Origin: Ignatzschineria indica
Lineage (GTDB): Bacteria; Pseudomonadota; Gammaproteobacteria; Cardiobacteriales; Wohlfahrtiimonadaceae
Direction of reading: 5' to 3'
DNA length: 64,000 nucleotides
NCBI RefSeq assembly: GCF_003121925.1
Contig: NZ_QEWR01000002.1
Span: 744,001-808,000 of the forward strand
The translations under genes were made by a program, and so were the position numbers. Numbering within the stretch: position 1 is the stretch's first letter; the number at the start of each line of letters is the position of its first letter. The notes under the pieces were generated by a model that saw only the letters and a program-made list of their open reading frames with translations, did not search any database and was not told the origin of the DNA. Below are positions 1 to 10,676 of the stretch, piece by piece.

Positions 1-1009
1 CTAAGGTGTTTTCTTTCTTATCAAAGACAAGTATTGTATTAAATTTACTATAAATATTGCTATAAAAACAAAAATTAATAGAATTATTATTAACAACACC
101 CATAAAATGCTCACTTTTATTAAAACTATTAATATTATAAGCACCTTCTTTAAGAATCGACCTTATTTCTAAAGATAAAAATTCATCCTTGTTTTTAAAT
201 TTATAGCTGGATGTTTGTGTTGGAGATAAATGTTTGGCACAAAAAAACTTCAACAATTTGGCTAGTTGGTATGATCCTTCTGCATTCAAGTGTACATCAT
301 CATAAAAATTAGCTTCTTTTTGAAGAAATCTATTCATATCTGTATAAACAATATTATTTCCCCTACATACCTTTTCAGTTATATTATCGATAACTTTATA
401 ATTACTTTTTTCTTTTAATCTTATTGTATTAAAAACAAACAAATCCACAGAAAAAATCCTACACATATTAACTAATGATAATAAAACATTTTCATAACTA
501 GTCGTTTTATTATTTTTAGAAAAAATCGTATCATTTTCAATACCAATTATATTTGAATTTAACTTATCAATGTTCCAATATGTATTATGTAAATTTAAAA
601 TTGATGAATCATTACTTGGTATGAATAAAAATATAACTGGATTTTTTTTGTTTACTATTTTGTTAAGTATAATATTTGTTATGTGTAGTAAGGACGCTCC
701 CGAAGTACCTGCATTCTTAATATTGTAGTCCAGTTTTAAATCTATCAAAAAATCTTCAAGATATTTTAATATTCTTTTATCTGCATCCACAAATAAATTT
801 TCTATACTCGATCCTCCTATAAGTATCAAATCTCGATCATAAGCATTATTAATTTTATTAAAAATAAAACCATCTTCATCTGTATGAAAATAATAATATT
901 TATTTTTATCTAATTTGGGTCGTGTCAAATAATAAGAATCTGGAGGAACCCTGATAAACTTAGTTAAAGGCAAAAACTCTTTTAATCTAATAAATCTTTT
1001 TGAGACCAT
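1..1009 (-). CDS. SGNH/GDSL-type hydrolase of the capsule locus (partial, runs off the left edge)
   Basis: Reading the minus strand from ATG at 1009 gives 336 codons with no stop before the window ends, so the 3' end is missing. The SGNH pattern is visible: G-G-S-S with a following Asn at residues 65-71 (block I, nucleophile Ser), N-A-G-T-S-G near residue 105 (block II Gly), an S-N-D near residue 140 (block III Asn) and D-D-V-H at 237-240 (block V, catalytic Asp and His). Such proteins in polysaccharide loci are usually O-acetyl esterases or acyl-modifying enzymes; the substrate here is unknown. Base composition is very AT-rich, like the other serotype-specific genes upstream on the same strand. 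It is the last visible gene of the capsule transcription direction. Confidence 0.72.
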   Translation of the reverse strand, partial: MVSKRFIRLKEFLPLTKFIRVPPDSYYLTRPKLDKNKYYYFHTDEDGFIFNKINNAYDRDLILIGGSSIENLFVDADKRILKYLEDFLIDLKLDYNIKNAGTSGASLLHITNIILNKIVNKKNPVIFLFIPSNDSSILNLHNTYWNIDKLNSNIIGIENDTIFSKNNKTTSYENVLLSLVNMCRIFSVDLFVFNTIRLKEKSNYKVIDNITEKVCRGNNIVYTDMNRFLQKEANFYDDVHLNAEGSYQLAKLLKFFCAKHLSPTQTSSYKFKNKDEFLSLEIRSILKEGAYNINSFNKSEHFMGVVNNNSINFCFYSNIYSKFNTILVFDKKENTL

Positions 1010-1095
1010 ATACTTATACCATTTTTAATATCGATAAAAACTTCAATAGCTTTCACTTAAAATATTAAGTTACTATCATTCTATTAGGTTCAAGC

Positions 1096-1786
1096 TCAAA
1101 ATATTGAACTACTCTTTCTATGTTTTTTATATAAAGCATTAACTGTATGATCTTTCCAATCCTCTTTTCTAATCATTAATAGACAATGCTTATTAATTAA
1201 TGTTAATACCAGAGTATCACTAGCACTCTTATCAGCCGAATAATTTCCGTATTTTAAATATATAAATGGAACATAGTCTGATCGGATTGCTAACATATCT
1301 AAGTCACACCATTGTGTACCTATATTTCTAATCTGTCGTTCCCAATTTCTATAAAAACACATTTCAGTTGCTTTATATGTCACTTGTGGATTTCCCACTA
1401 TTGCTCCTTTTGCCTTCATATAAAATGCAAAATATATAGCGGCATATCCTCCCATGCTAATACCTAGCATATAAGTTTCTTGCGAAGTTAATGAACACTA
1501 AACTTGATGATACTCTATAACTTTTCTAACACTATCTTTCATTGGCTTATCATCTGTTCCTAAAAAATAATGAAAAGAATCATCTTTTATAAACAAATAA
1601 CTAGTATCCTCCCACTTTTTTCCTCATTATTCCAAAACTACGAATATCTATCATAACGATCTTTTCCCATTGAGCTAAAAAAACTAACAATCTTTTAGGT
1701 TTCTCTGCAGGAAAATAAACACCTTCTATATCAAGCATCGCTACTTTTTATTTATCTCTTATATAATCTCTATCCCATTTCACCAT
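1096..1786 (-). pseudogene. Decayed alpha/beta-hydrolase-like capsule-locus gene
   Basis: Conceptual translation from ATG 1786 gives one continuous protein only if several lesions are bridged: TAA at 1748-1750, a one-base loss near 1671, TAG at 1638-1640, a one-base loss in the T-run 1616-1621 and TAG at 1498-1500. The longest surviving open segment (1096-1470) begins with G-I-S-M-G-G-Y-A, a nucleophile-elbow motif (GxSxGG) of alpha/beta hydrolases. The reconstructed protein would be about 230 residues. Related small hydrolases occur in capsule loci, so loss of a capsule-modifying esterase is plausible, but the function is inferred only from the elbow motif. It sits between the SGNH gene and a DUF115-like gene, on the same strand. 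Confidence 0.7.
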
Positions 1787-1793
1787 GTTTCTC

Positions 1794-2444
1794 CTAATTA
1801 AAAATATCTTCAAAATTACAAAAAGGTATGTAATTTCTAGCAAGAGAGTTTTTATTACATTGGTACAACTTAATTCCCCTACTTTGCAAAAATAAATAAG
1901 CTTGATGGATGTTCCATATTTGAATACTTGCTTGGGCATCATCTATCTGCATTTTTTTCTCAACATAAAAACGAGCTTGCTTGTGACTATAAGTGAGATC
2001 AAACCCTAAAAGATATATTTCACTACACCCCAAATAATAAGCAAGCTGTAATGCAAGCATTACGGTTGTTCGTCCATAATAATACCCATGTTTTAAATTT
2101 TCTGAAAAACCATCTCTCTCTAAAGCTTGGACATAATGAGTATTTCTCTTGTTTGGATAAAATTTATATATTTCCTTCCGGAAAACTTTCATTACAGACT
2201 CATCAACAAGATTAACCGCGATATCATATTTATCTTCATTTTCAGTTAAAAACCTAGTATCAGATATAGTATAATAAGAGTGTTTAAAAGAATTGCTTTT
2301 TTCTAATAAAGGCGAAGCGTTCATACCTATAACAATTTCTCTTTTTAACTTACTTAGATCCAAATTATTTATTGATGGTCCATTAGCAAGTATAAAGCAT
2401 CTTTTGCCAAACTCTTTATTTTTTAATAAAGAAATGTTAGACAT
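1794..2444 (-). CDS. DUF115/MptE-like or GT42-like polysaccharide-locus protein
   Basis: A 216-residue protein. Near the N-terminus a Rossmann-like strand is followed by N-G-P-S (residues 21-24), then a second loop I-G-M-N-A-S. This arrangement is typical of DUF115/MptE-like proteins and resembles the nucleotide-binding start of GT42 sialyltransferases (CstII type). The middle contains G-Y-Y-Y-G-R-T-T and L-G-C-S-E-I-Y-L-L-G-F-D, again as in these families. It probably acts on a nucleotide-sugar in capsule assembly, but donor and acceptor cannot be told. The start overlaps the 3' end of the upstream glycosyltransferase gene by 8 bp, indicating translational coupling. Strongly AT-rich. Confidence 0.6.
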   Translation of the reverse strand: MSNISLLKNKEFGKRCFILANGPSINNLDLSKLKREIVIGMNASPLLEKSNSFKHSYYTISDTRFLTENEDKYDIAVNLVDESVMKVFRKEIYKFYPNKRNTHYVQALERDGFSENLKHGYYYGRTTVMLALQLAYYLGCSEIYLLGFDLTYSHKQARFYVEKKMQIDDAQASIQIWNIHQAYLFLQSRGIKLYQCNKNSLARNYIPFCNFEDIFN

Positions 2445-3408
2445 TTAATAGCTCCTCATATATTGATTTATAGACTTTAAATAACTTTTCAGGCATTAAA
2501 TTTTCAATATAATAATCATAAGATTTTTTTTGATATTCTCTAGTTAATTCAACATCTTGAGCTAATCGCAATAACTTTTCACCTATATCAAATTCTGATG
2601 CTATATAAAAAGGGGGCATCATCTTAGCATTAGAAACACTTGCTAGCATATAAGAAGAAAAAAAATCTGAGTTATTAATCACAATATTACCAGCACATAA
2701 CCCTTCTAAACTTACTTGGTGATATGATCCAGTTACTATCTCATCAATACTGACATGACATGTTTTTCTTAATTCAAATAGATCGCTTGGACTTAAAGGT
2801 TTATTTATTTCAATAGATTCTATTAAGTTAAGTTCACTAAGACTTTTTAATACATTTATCAGTTTATGAGAATACTTATTATTCCACCTTCCCCCTCGCT
2901 TATGAGTCGGTGAAAAAAGTACCCTTAACTTCTCGGTGTCCTCTCTTAATTTTAAATGAGGTTTACCTAATACAATATTTGGTACAGGTTCGTAATCTTG
3001 ATAATGCCTAGTCTGATATTGTGCAATAACAAGTTTTTTTGAAAACTCTAATCCCATGAATTCTGAACGTTCAAAATAAAGAGGTCCCTCTCTTAAAGGA
3101 GAATGGACCTGATAAACTATTTTTTTATTACCAAAATTAAATTTATTAATAAACTCTAACGATACATCATTATGAATATGAATGATATCGGCCTGATCTA
3201 TCAAAGTAGTCACTACCGAACTTAATTGTTTATTATCATCTCTATAAACAATAGAGTTTTGAGTAAATTTCTCAGCAAGCCCACCATGTAAAGGATAATC
3301 TCGTAATATTATAGATGCTGAATTAAACCCATTCTCATTCGCTAACCAACTAATTTTACCGGGAGATCCCACTAGCGGTGTATTAGAAATATGTACTATA
3401 TTAGCCAT
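2437..3408 (-). CDS. GT-B fold capsule glycosyltransferase
   Basis: A 323-residue protein. It begins with a short strand (M-A-N-I-V-H-I-S) and has D-I-I-H-I-H-N near residue 93, the usual pattern of the first Rossmann domain of GT4-like glycosyltransferases. A second domain follows around residue 165 (L-R-V-L-F-S-P-T-H) and a late acidic/Gly segment (S-L-E-G-L-C-A-G-N) stands where the donor-binding E-x7-E motif normally lies. I infer transfer of a sugar from a nucleotide donor during capsule backbone synthesis at the cytoplasmic face. No transmembrane segment is seen. It overlaps both neighbours by 8 bp (ends inside the start of the DUF115-like gene, starts inside the end of the 331-residue gene). 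Donor specificity is unknown. Confidence 0.65.
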   Translation of the reverse strand: MANIVHISNTPLVGSPGKISWLANENGFNSASIILRDYPLHGGLAEKFTQNSIVYRDDNKQLSSVVTTLIDQADIIHIHNDVSLEFINKFNFGNKKIVYQVHSPLREGPLYFERSEFMGLEFSKKLVIAQYQTRHYQDYEPVPNIVLGKPHLKLREDTEKLRVLFSPTHKRGGRWNNKYSHKLINVLKSLSELNLIESIEINKPLSPSDLFELRKTCHVSIDEIVTGSYHQVSLEGLCAGNIVINNSDFFSSYMLASVSNAKMMPPFYIASEFDIGEKLLRLAQDVELTREYQKKSYDYYIENLMPEKLFKVYKSIYEELLNV

Positions 3409-4396
3409 TTATGACCTCAAACTTTAAACCATCTTCTGTAGATAAAAATAAAAATTTCTTTATATTTATTAGTGATACATCTTCCAATAAATTCTGATAC
3501 TTCAAATAAGTTGACTCTTTGACATATAACTCTAAAACATATTCTGCTATCTTTATACATAACTCCTTATGATCTTTAACTTTTTCTATAGGCATATCTT
3601 TTAATTTTATAATCACATCTAAATCTTGATCAGATTTAATTATCAAGTCTGGTTTATAAGTACAATCAGAAATAATGGGTAAAAAAATATCTCTTTCTCT
3701 TGGAATCTGATTTTGAATAATTTTTCTAATAAACAATCCTATCTCTTTAAAGTGTTGAGCATAAAATGTATTACGATCATTTTTATTATACGTATCAAGA
3801 GTCTCTGGAATACGTTCTATTACATAGTCTATCAGACGATATTCCGGATCTATGCGCACCTTACTTTTATCTGTACATTTACCACCCAACTGAACAAAAG
3901 TTACGCATACATCAGGATTACATTGTCTTAATGCTACTGCAAAGTTCAAATTTTCATCAAAAACAAAAATATTTAGATATGATGATAACCTTTCCTTATT
4001 TTTTGAATCGATCTTTAAAAGTAAATCAAAATAGTTATTCAGACCGATAGAGTCATCATAACTAAAAAGCATTAATTCATCTTCTCTTAAAGGTTTAAAG
4101 TCTGTTTGCAAATAACAGTAACGGACTATATTGGACATCTGCTTGCTATATTTTTCATTAAATAAAAATAAAGTTCTTAAATACCTACCCTCAAACCTTT
4201 CTTCTGGAAGAATTACATTCCCATTTGTAGTGAAACTTAAACTTTGATATCTAAAGTCAGAGTTTAATTCAAGAGAATCATAACTATCTGCAAAGCTAGG
4301 AATCTCTTTTTTCAAAAAATATTTTCCTATCTTAGAGTCAATAAAAAACTGTCTAGGATTTCTCCACAATTTTCGTAATTTTGCTTTAACTCTCAT
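3401..4396 (-). CDS. Unassigned capsule-locus protein with P-x-x-F-x-x-D-S N-terminal motif
   Basis: A 331-residue protein that I do not recognise. Residues 1-31 are basic and amphipathic and contain P-R-Q-F-F-I-D-S followed by F-L-K-K. A nearly matching stretch (P-I-Q-F-W-R-D-S, then F-L-K-K) forms the C-terminus of the neighbouring 397-residue glycosyltransferase, so this looks like a shared accessory or membrane-association segment of capsule enzymes. The remainder is acidic and soluble-looking, without transmembrane helices. Position inside the overlapping capsule operon suggests a role in assembling or modifying the polymer. Its start follows the glycosyltransferase stop by 23 bp, with GGGAG as a ribosome site. 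Confidence 0.55.
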   Translation of the reverse strand: MRVKAKLRKLWRNPRQFFIDSKIGKYFLKKEIPSFADSYDSLELNSDFRYQSLSFTTNGNVILPEERFEGRYLRTLFLFNEKYSKQMSNIVRYCYLQTDFKPLREDELMLFSYDDSIGLNNYFDLLLKIDSKNKERLSSYLNIFVFDENLNFAVALRQCNPDVCVTFVQLGGKCTDKSKVRIDPEYRLIDYVIERIPETLDTYNKNDRNTFYAQHFKEIGLFIRKIIQNQIPRERDIFLPIISDCTYKPDLIIKSDQDLDVIIKLKDMPIEKVKDHKELCIKIAEYVLELYVKESTYLKYQNLLEDVSLINIKKFLFLSTEDGLKFEVING

Positions 4397-4419
4397 GAGT
4401 ATAAGTACTCCCTTACTTT

Positions 4420-6445
<2,026 letters not shown>

Positions 6446-6451
6446 CTACTC

Positions 6452-7396
6452 CTAAAATGTGGGTTGTTCAAATAGACCGATAACGCTCTCACCATCCATA
6501 ACGACAAGAGAGCGAATCTTATTCTGTTTTAGCTGCTCTTCTGCTTCAACTAAGTAAGTCTCTGCCGTTATTGTTTGGGGTGTTTTTGTCATAATCTCTT
6601 TCGCAGTAACACTCATGCTCATATCATTATTCACTAAGGCACGGCGAATATCGCCATCCGTAATAACCCCTAAGAAATTATCAGCAGTCCCGACAAAGGC
6701 GATACCACTTTTTGAGTCTGTCATGGTTAAGAGGCATTCAGAAAGTTTGGCATCTTCTGTGACAAAAGGGAGATTTTCGGTAACCATATAATCGGCAACA
6801 CGGCTTAAAAGCTTACGCCCTAAGCTACCACCGGGATGAAAACGAGCAAAATCTTCTGCTTTGAAATCACGCTGCTTCATTAAAGCAACTGCAAGCGCAT
6901 CACCCAATGCAAGGGTAATTAATGTTGAAGAGGTAGGCGCTAAGTTATTAGGGCAGATCTCCCGCTCAACACCGATATCTAAAAAGACATCGCTATACTT
7001 TGCTAATGTAGAGTCTGCATTCCCCGTAATTCCGACAATTTTATTACCAAAATTTTTAAGGCTAGGGATAAGTTTATTGACTTCATCCGTTTCACCACTA
7101 TAGGAGATCAAAATAAGAAGATCGGAAGGTTTAATCATCCCTAAATCGCCATGGAAGGCTTCGGTAGGATGCAGAAAAAAGCTTGGTGTACCAGTAGAAG
7201 CAAAAGTCGCAACAATTTTTTTACCAATTAAGCCAGACTTACCAACGCCAGAGATAATAGTCCGTCCTTCACAGCCAAGGATCAGATCAATAGCCTGATC
7301 AATATTGTGGTTATCCACTAGCTTCTCTTGCCATTTATTTAAAATACCGATTTGATCTGTAACCGCATCCGTTACGATTTGTAAGCTATTTACCAT
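6452..7396 (-). CDS. kpsF: D-arabinose-5-phosphate isomerase
   Basis: A 314-residue KpsF/KdsD-family protein. An N-terminal SIS domain (about residues 35-170) contains G-V-G-K-S-G-L-I and S-T-G-T-P-S-F-F, then two CBS domains occupy about 200-314. It converts ribulose-5-phosphate to arabinose-5-phosphate, the substrate of the following kdsA. The pair makes Kdo for the capsule linker. The name kpsF is preferred over kdsD because the gene sits between the capsule ABC transporter and kdsA. The gap to kpsT is 59 bp. Confidence 0.93.
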   Translation of the reverse strand: MVNSLQIVTDAVTDQIGILNKWQEKLVDNHNIDQAIDLILGCEGRTIISGVGKSGLIGKKIVATFASTGTPSFFLHPTEAFHGDLGMIKPSDLLILISYSGETDEVNKLIPSLKNFGNKIVGITGNADSTLAKYSDVFLDIGVEREICPNNLAPTSSTLITLALGDALAVALMKQRDFKAEDFARFHPGGSLGRKLLSRVADYMVTENLPFVTEDAKLSECLLTMTDSKSGIAFVGTADNFLGVITDGDIRRALVNNDMSMSVTAKEIMTKTPQTITAETYLVEAEEQLKQNKIRSLVVMDGESVIGLFEQPTF

Positions 7397-7455
7397 ACGA
7401 CTAAAAAACCTCTAAAAATGTAGCACTTAAGCCACCTGTTATAAAAATTAAAATA

Positions 7456-8115
7456 TTACAAATTTTGATAAATCTTAATACCTTCTTCTACATCATCGTA
7501 GATCTCGGCTTTGCCATTATCTAAGATAATGACAAGGTCACACATGGTTCTTACTTGTGTCATTCCATGCGTCACCAGAATAATATTCGCTTTCCCAACC
7601 TTATCCTTAAAGGCTTGACTCGCCTTCTTTTTAAAGTGAGCATCACCGACGGACATCGCCTCATCAACGATATAGTAATCAAAATCAAAAGCGAGGCTAA
7701 GGCCAAAGGCGACGCGCCCGCGCATTCCTGATGAATAGGTTTTAGTGGGAAGATCGAAATAATCACCAATTTCTGCAAACTGCTCTACATAGGCGACCTT
7801 TTCATAGAGTTCCTTTCCGCGAAAGCCTTGGGTGCGGGCGATGAACTTCACGTTCTCCCGTGCAGAGAGAGAACCTTGGAAGCCGCCAGATAAGCCCACA
7901 GGCCAAGAGATGCTTTTATCGGTAATGATCCGCCCGCTATCAGGGGAGTCTACCTTGGCAAGTAGATTCATCAATGTTGATTTCCCCGCGCCATTTTTAC
8001 CGATAATGGCGACATTTTTATCGCTCGGAATGGTAAAGGAGAGATCCTTAAAGACATATTTGCGCCCTGCTTTATGGTGCAGGTAGGATTTGGTGAGATT
8101 CTCGATCTTAATCAT
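7456..8115 (-). CDS. kpsT: Capsule ABC-2 transporter ATP-binding protein
   Basis: A 219-residue ATPase of the KpsT/BexA/CtrD type. Walker A is G-K-N-G-A-G-K-S-T at residues 39-47, the signature is S-S-G-M-R-G-R near 128-134, and Walker B ends in V-D-E-A-M-S-V-G-D. It energises export of lipid-linked capsular polysaccharide with KpsM. Its ATG overlaps the kpsM stop by 4 bp, showing translational coupling of the two transporter subunits. The length equals the family norm (BexA about 217). Confidence 0.94.
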   Translation of the reverse strand: MIKIENLTKSYLHHKAGRKYVFKDLSFTIPSDKNVAIIGKNGAGKSTLMNLLAKVDSPDSGRIITDKSISWPVGLSGGFQGSLSARENVKFIARTQGFRGKELYEKVAYVEQFAEIGDYFDLPTKTYSSGMRGRVAFGLSLAFDFDYYIVDEAMSVGDAHFKKKASQAFKDKVGKANIILVTHGMTQVRTMCDLVIILDNGKAEIYDDVEEGIKIYQNL

Positions 8116-8906
8116 TTCACTAATAACCTCTGCCGGCGGAGACGATAGAGCGCTAAGGCGATAAAGAGGGTGATCATAGTGCAGAAAAAGGGGTAGCTTT
8201 GGCTCATGCCGGGAATGACTGGATAATTGACAAAAACGGATTCTCGAATATTACTGATAATTTGTGCAAATGGATTCCAGAGTAACCAGGGGAGATATTG
8301 ATCGGGAATAATCCAGAGCGGAAAGATCACCCCAGAGATAAGGTAGATCGGCAGAAAGAGGATGCGAATAAAAGATTTAAGGTTGGGCATGATTATTGTT
8401 AATACCGAAAAGATCACCCCTAAGCCAAAGGAGAAGAGGATGCCGATTAGAAGTGAATAGAGCCACTCTAAGGGGTAAGCCACGACGACATCGTAACCGA
8501 TCCAAAAACCAAAGATAAAGATAAAGATGCCGTAAATAACGCTAGAGATGGAGAGCTCCACTAAGACACGCGCCACATAGGTATCAAAAATCTTGATATT
8601 AGGGTAAGCAAAGAGTGCCTGATTCGCGCCGATAGAGTCCATTAATTTAAAGATGATGTTACGCATCAAAAAGAAAGGAATCATCCCCGTTAAAAAGAAC
8701 ATGGGGAAATCCATCCCGGGGACGGAGCGCGCACGGATCACAGTGAAGATAAAGATCATCACCCCCATATGGGCAGCAGGTTCAAAGAGCATCCAGAAAG
8801 CCCCCATCCGCCGTTCGCCAAAACGGGTGAGGTATTCGCGCAGGACAAGAGCAAAGATCACATCTTGCATAATCTGCCAAGGACTTCTTCTGGATATGGA
8901 ACTCAT
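8112..8906 (-). CDS. kpsM: Capsule ABC-2 transporter permease
   Basis: A 264-residue inner-membrane protein with about six hydrophobic segments, matching KpsM/BexB/CtrC in length. The N-terminal cytoplasmic part has R-R-S-P-W-Q-I-M and the amphipathic R-E-Y-L-T-R-F-G typical of ABC-2 polysaccharide exporters. It forms the channel with KpsT. The 407 bp upstream of its start separate it from the exporter gene and carry a hairpin terminator, so kpsM probably has its own promoter in about 8910-9200, although no clear -35/-10 pair can be assigned. Confidence 0.93.
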   Translation of the reverse strand: MSSISRRSPWQIMQDVIFALVLREYLTRFGERRMGAFWMLFEPAAHMGVMIFIFTVIRARSVPGMDFPMFFLTGMIPFFLMRNIIFKLMDSIGANQALFAYPNIKIFDTYVARVLVELSISSVIYGIFIFIFGFWIGYDVVVAYPLEWLYSLLIGILFSFGLGVIFSVLTIIMPNLKSFIRILFLPIYLISGVIFPLWIIPDQYLPWLLWNPFAQIISNIRESVFVNYPVIPGMSQSYPFFCTMITLFIALALYRLRRQRLLVK

Positions 8907-9220
8907 CTTCTCCTCTTCTTAGAATCTTTGATTAGGTGCGCTAATAGTTGTTATTGCGCCTATATTATTCTTTATAAAATGCCGGCACTATCGTAAAAAG
9001 TGGCGGAAATATGCAACTTTTACGAAAGGCGATAAATTTTATCGCAACATTGTACTATGAAACGGGCTATATATTAATTGATATTTAACAGCTTTAATCA
9101 TTTTATAAAAATCTAGAGTAGAACTGTTATTTAGCTTCCTTAAGATGGTAGCTTCTATTAAAAATCAATATTTAATGTTAACTCAGGCCACGATATCTTA
9201 AAACTATAAAAATCTCAGAA

Positions 9221-9253
9221 AGAGAGCGATAGAGATTAGCCCTATCGCTCTTT
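9221..9253. terminator. Hairpin terminator between the exporter gene and kpsM
   Basis: A perfect 10-bp stem (AGAGCGATAG, 9-nt loop, CTATCGCTCT; arms 9223-9232 and 9242-9251) lies about 60 bp after the exporter stop. T-rich sequence flanks both sides, so it could act in either direction. It divides the capsule locus into an upstream unit (kpsS-kpsE-exporter) and a downstream unit (kpsM onward), possibly with partial readthrough. The rest of 8907-9313 shows no gene. Confidence 0.6.
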
Positions 9254-9313
9254 TAACTTTTATCCTTCCACGCTTATATAGCAGAGAGGAGGGATTAATC
9301 ATCACTATTTTGA

Positions 9314-10468
9314 TTAGAGGTTATTGACACTATTTCCTAAAAGTAGAACTTGGAAGATAGGGGCAATAAGTTTTTGGAACTCATAAGTGCCGGCATTGGT
9401 GACATAGACGGCATCTTCCGGTTGTACCAGAAACTGCTGAGCAACAAAGAGCGATGTAGGGTCCTTCATGTTGAGCTGAAAGACGCGCGGCTTCTCTTTA
9501 GAGGTGATGGTGTTGGTCTTTGGATCAAAAGTAGTGCCATCAGAGAGTCTAAAGATAAAGACGCCGGTAGCATTTGCTTTTTGGTCACTCAAACCGCCGA
9601 TCACCCCGAGTACCTCGAGCAGACTCGGCTGGCGGGAGGGGAAATCATGTAATCCTGGTTTATTAACGGCGCCCATCGCGACAAAGCGTTGTTTTGCACG
9701 CTCGACCACCACCTCACTATTGGCGGTAATCGGGTGATTGAGCCCATTTAAGAGATCGGCATAGTTATAGCGCGTTACATTACGCCCATTACGTACCACA
9801 ACATCTACAAGGTAAGGCTCTGACTTTGGTCCGCCGGCGAGGTTAACGGCATCGAGAATCGTTAATGGCCCTTCAAGCGTCGAAAAACGCCCCGGCTTAT
9901 TCACATCACCCGCCACTAAAACAGAACCGCCGAGATCGCCAGTAATATTGAGGAAGACTTGCGGATCGGTGACAAACTTTTTAAGCTGCTCTTGAATTCG
10001 CGCCTCTGCCTGCGTCACCGTTAACCCATTAAGATTGACAATGCCCACATAAGGGAGAGAGATGGTGCCATTCCGGCTTAAACGCACCTTATTAAAGGTG
10101 GTTCCGCCTGCTGAAAGTGGCGCAAAGAGCGCACCATCTTCGGCGCTATCGGAGATCATCACGCTGATGACATCTCCCGGCGTGAGTTTAAGGTCGGGAA
10201 CAGTCGGCTTACTGACAGAGGTGTTGAGCTTTGTCATCTTCGGGCGCATATATTGCGCGATGGTTGATGGCTTTAGCTCAATAAACTCATAGCCCCCCAC
10301 AATTTTGGGGCCTGTCTCCGTCATCTGATCTTGTTGATTGATGATCGTGGATGCACCAGGGCCTGAGGCAGAGATCACGCCTGAACAGCCCGCTAAAAAG
10401 AGCGGAACCACAAGTGTGGAGATCCGCAAAATTTGGCGCATCGAGGGGTATTTTATCGTACTTGTCAC
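9314..10468 (-). CDS. Outer-membrane polysaccharide export lipoprotein (BexD/CtrA type)
   Basis: A 384-residue protein. The signal sequence ends in L-A-G-C (Cys at about 28), a lipoprotein box, so it is expected to be lipid-anchored in the outer membrane. A Poly_export domain follows (L-T-P-G-D-V-I-S-V near 95-103), then SLBB-like repeats (V-L-V-A-G-D-V-N-K-P-G-R-F and V-A-M-G-A-V-N-K-P-G). The length matches BexD, HexD and CtrA (about 390) rather than E. coli KpsD (about 558). It forms the outer-membrane exit for capsule together with KpsE and KpsMT. It is transcribed after kpsE across a 207-bp repeat-rich spacer and is followed by a hairpin terminator. Confidence 0.9.
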   Translation of the reverse strand: MTSTIKYPSMRQILRISTLVVPLFLAGCSGVISASGPGASTIINQQDQMTETGPKIVGGYEFIELKPSTIAQYMRPKMTKLNTSVSKPTVPDLKLTPGDVISVMISDSAEDGALFAPLSAGGTTFNKVRLSRNGTISLPYVGIVNLNGLTVTQAEARIQEQLKKFVTDPQVFLNITGDLGGSVLVAGDVNKPGRFSTLEGPLTILDAVNLAGGPKSEPYLVDVVVRNGRNVTRYNYADLLNGLNHPITANSEVVVERAKQRFVAMGAVNKPGLHDFPSRQPSLLEVLGVIGGLSDQKANATGVFIFRLSDGTTFDPKTNTITSKEKPRVFQLNMKDPTSLFVAQQFLVQPEDAVYVTNAGTYEFQKLIAPIFQVLLLGNSVNNL

Positions 10469-10675
10469 TTTAGAAACCTCTATTTTAGACCTTCTAGTTG
10501 CTACCTATTATTAATACTCATTGTTGAGTGTTGATTGTTGAGAGTATTGATTGTGAGTCCTACTCACGACTGATGATTCATCATTCATGGTTCATGGCTC
10601 ATGATTCATGATTCGCAATGCACGATTCACTCTTCTCACTCACTCTTCTCACTCACTCTTCTCACTCACTCTTCT
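10469..10675. other. Repeat-rich spacer between kpsE and the exporter gene
   Basis: No gene. It contains degenerate runs of TTCATGATTC-like words (about 10568-10628) leading into the 13-bp tandem repeat at 10629-10676. Divergent copies of TTGTTGAGTG also occur near 10520. No clear promoter could be assigned. Confidence 0.5.
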
Positions 10676-10676
10676 C
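10629..10676. repeat. 13-bp tandem repeat, 3.7 copies
   Basis: The unit ACTCTTCTCACTC repeats without error from 10629 to 10676, immediately after the kpsE stop region. Copy number could vary by slippage, and that would change only the kpsE-exporter spacing. Confidence 0.85.

Noticed and set aside
10629-10676. Phase-variable coding repeat
   Set aside because: The repeat lies in a spacer, and 13-bp changes would not alter any reading frame.
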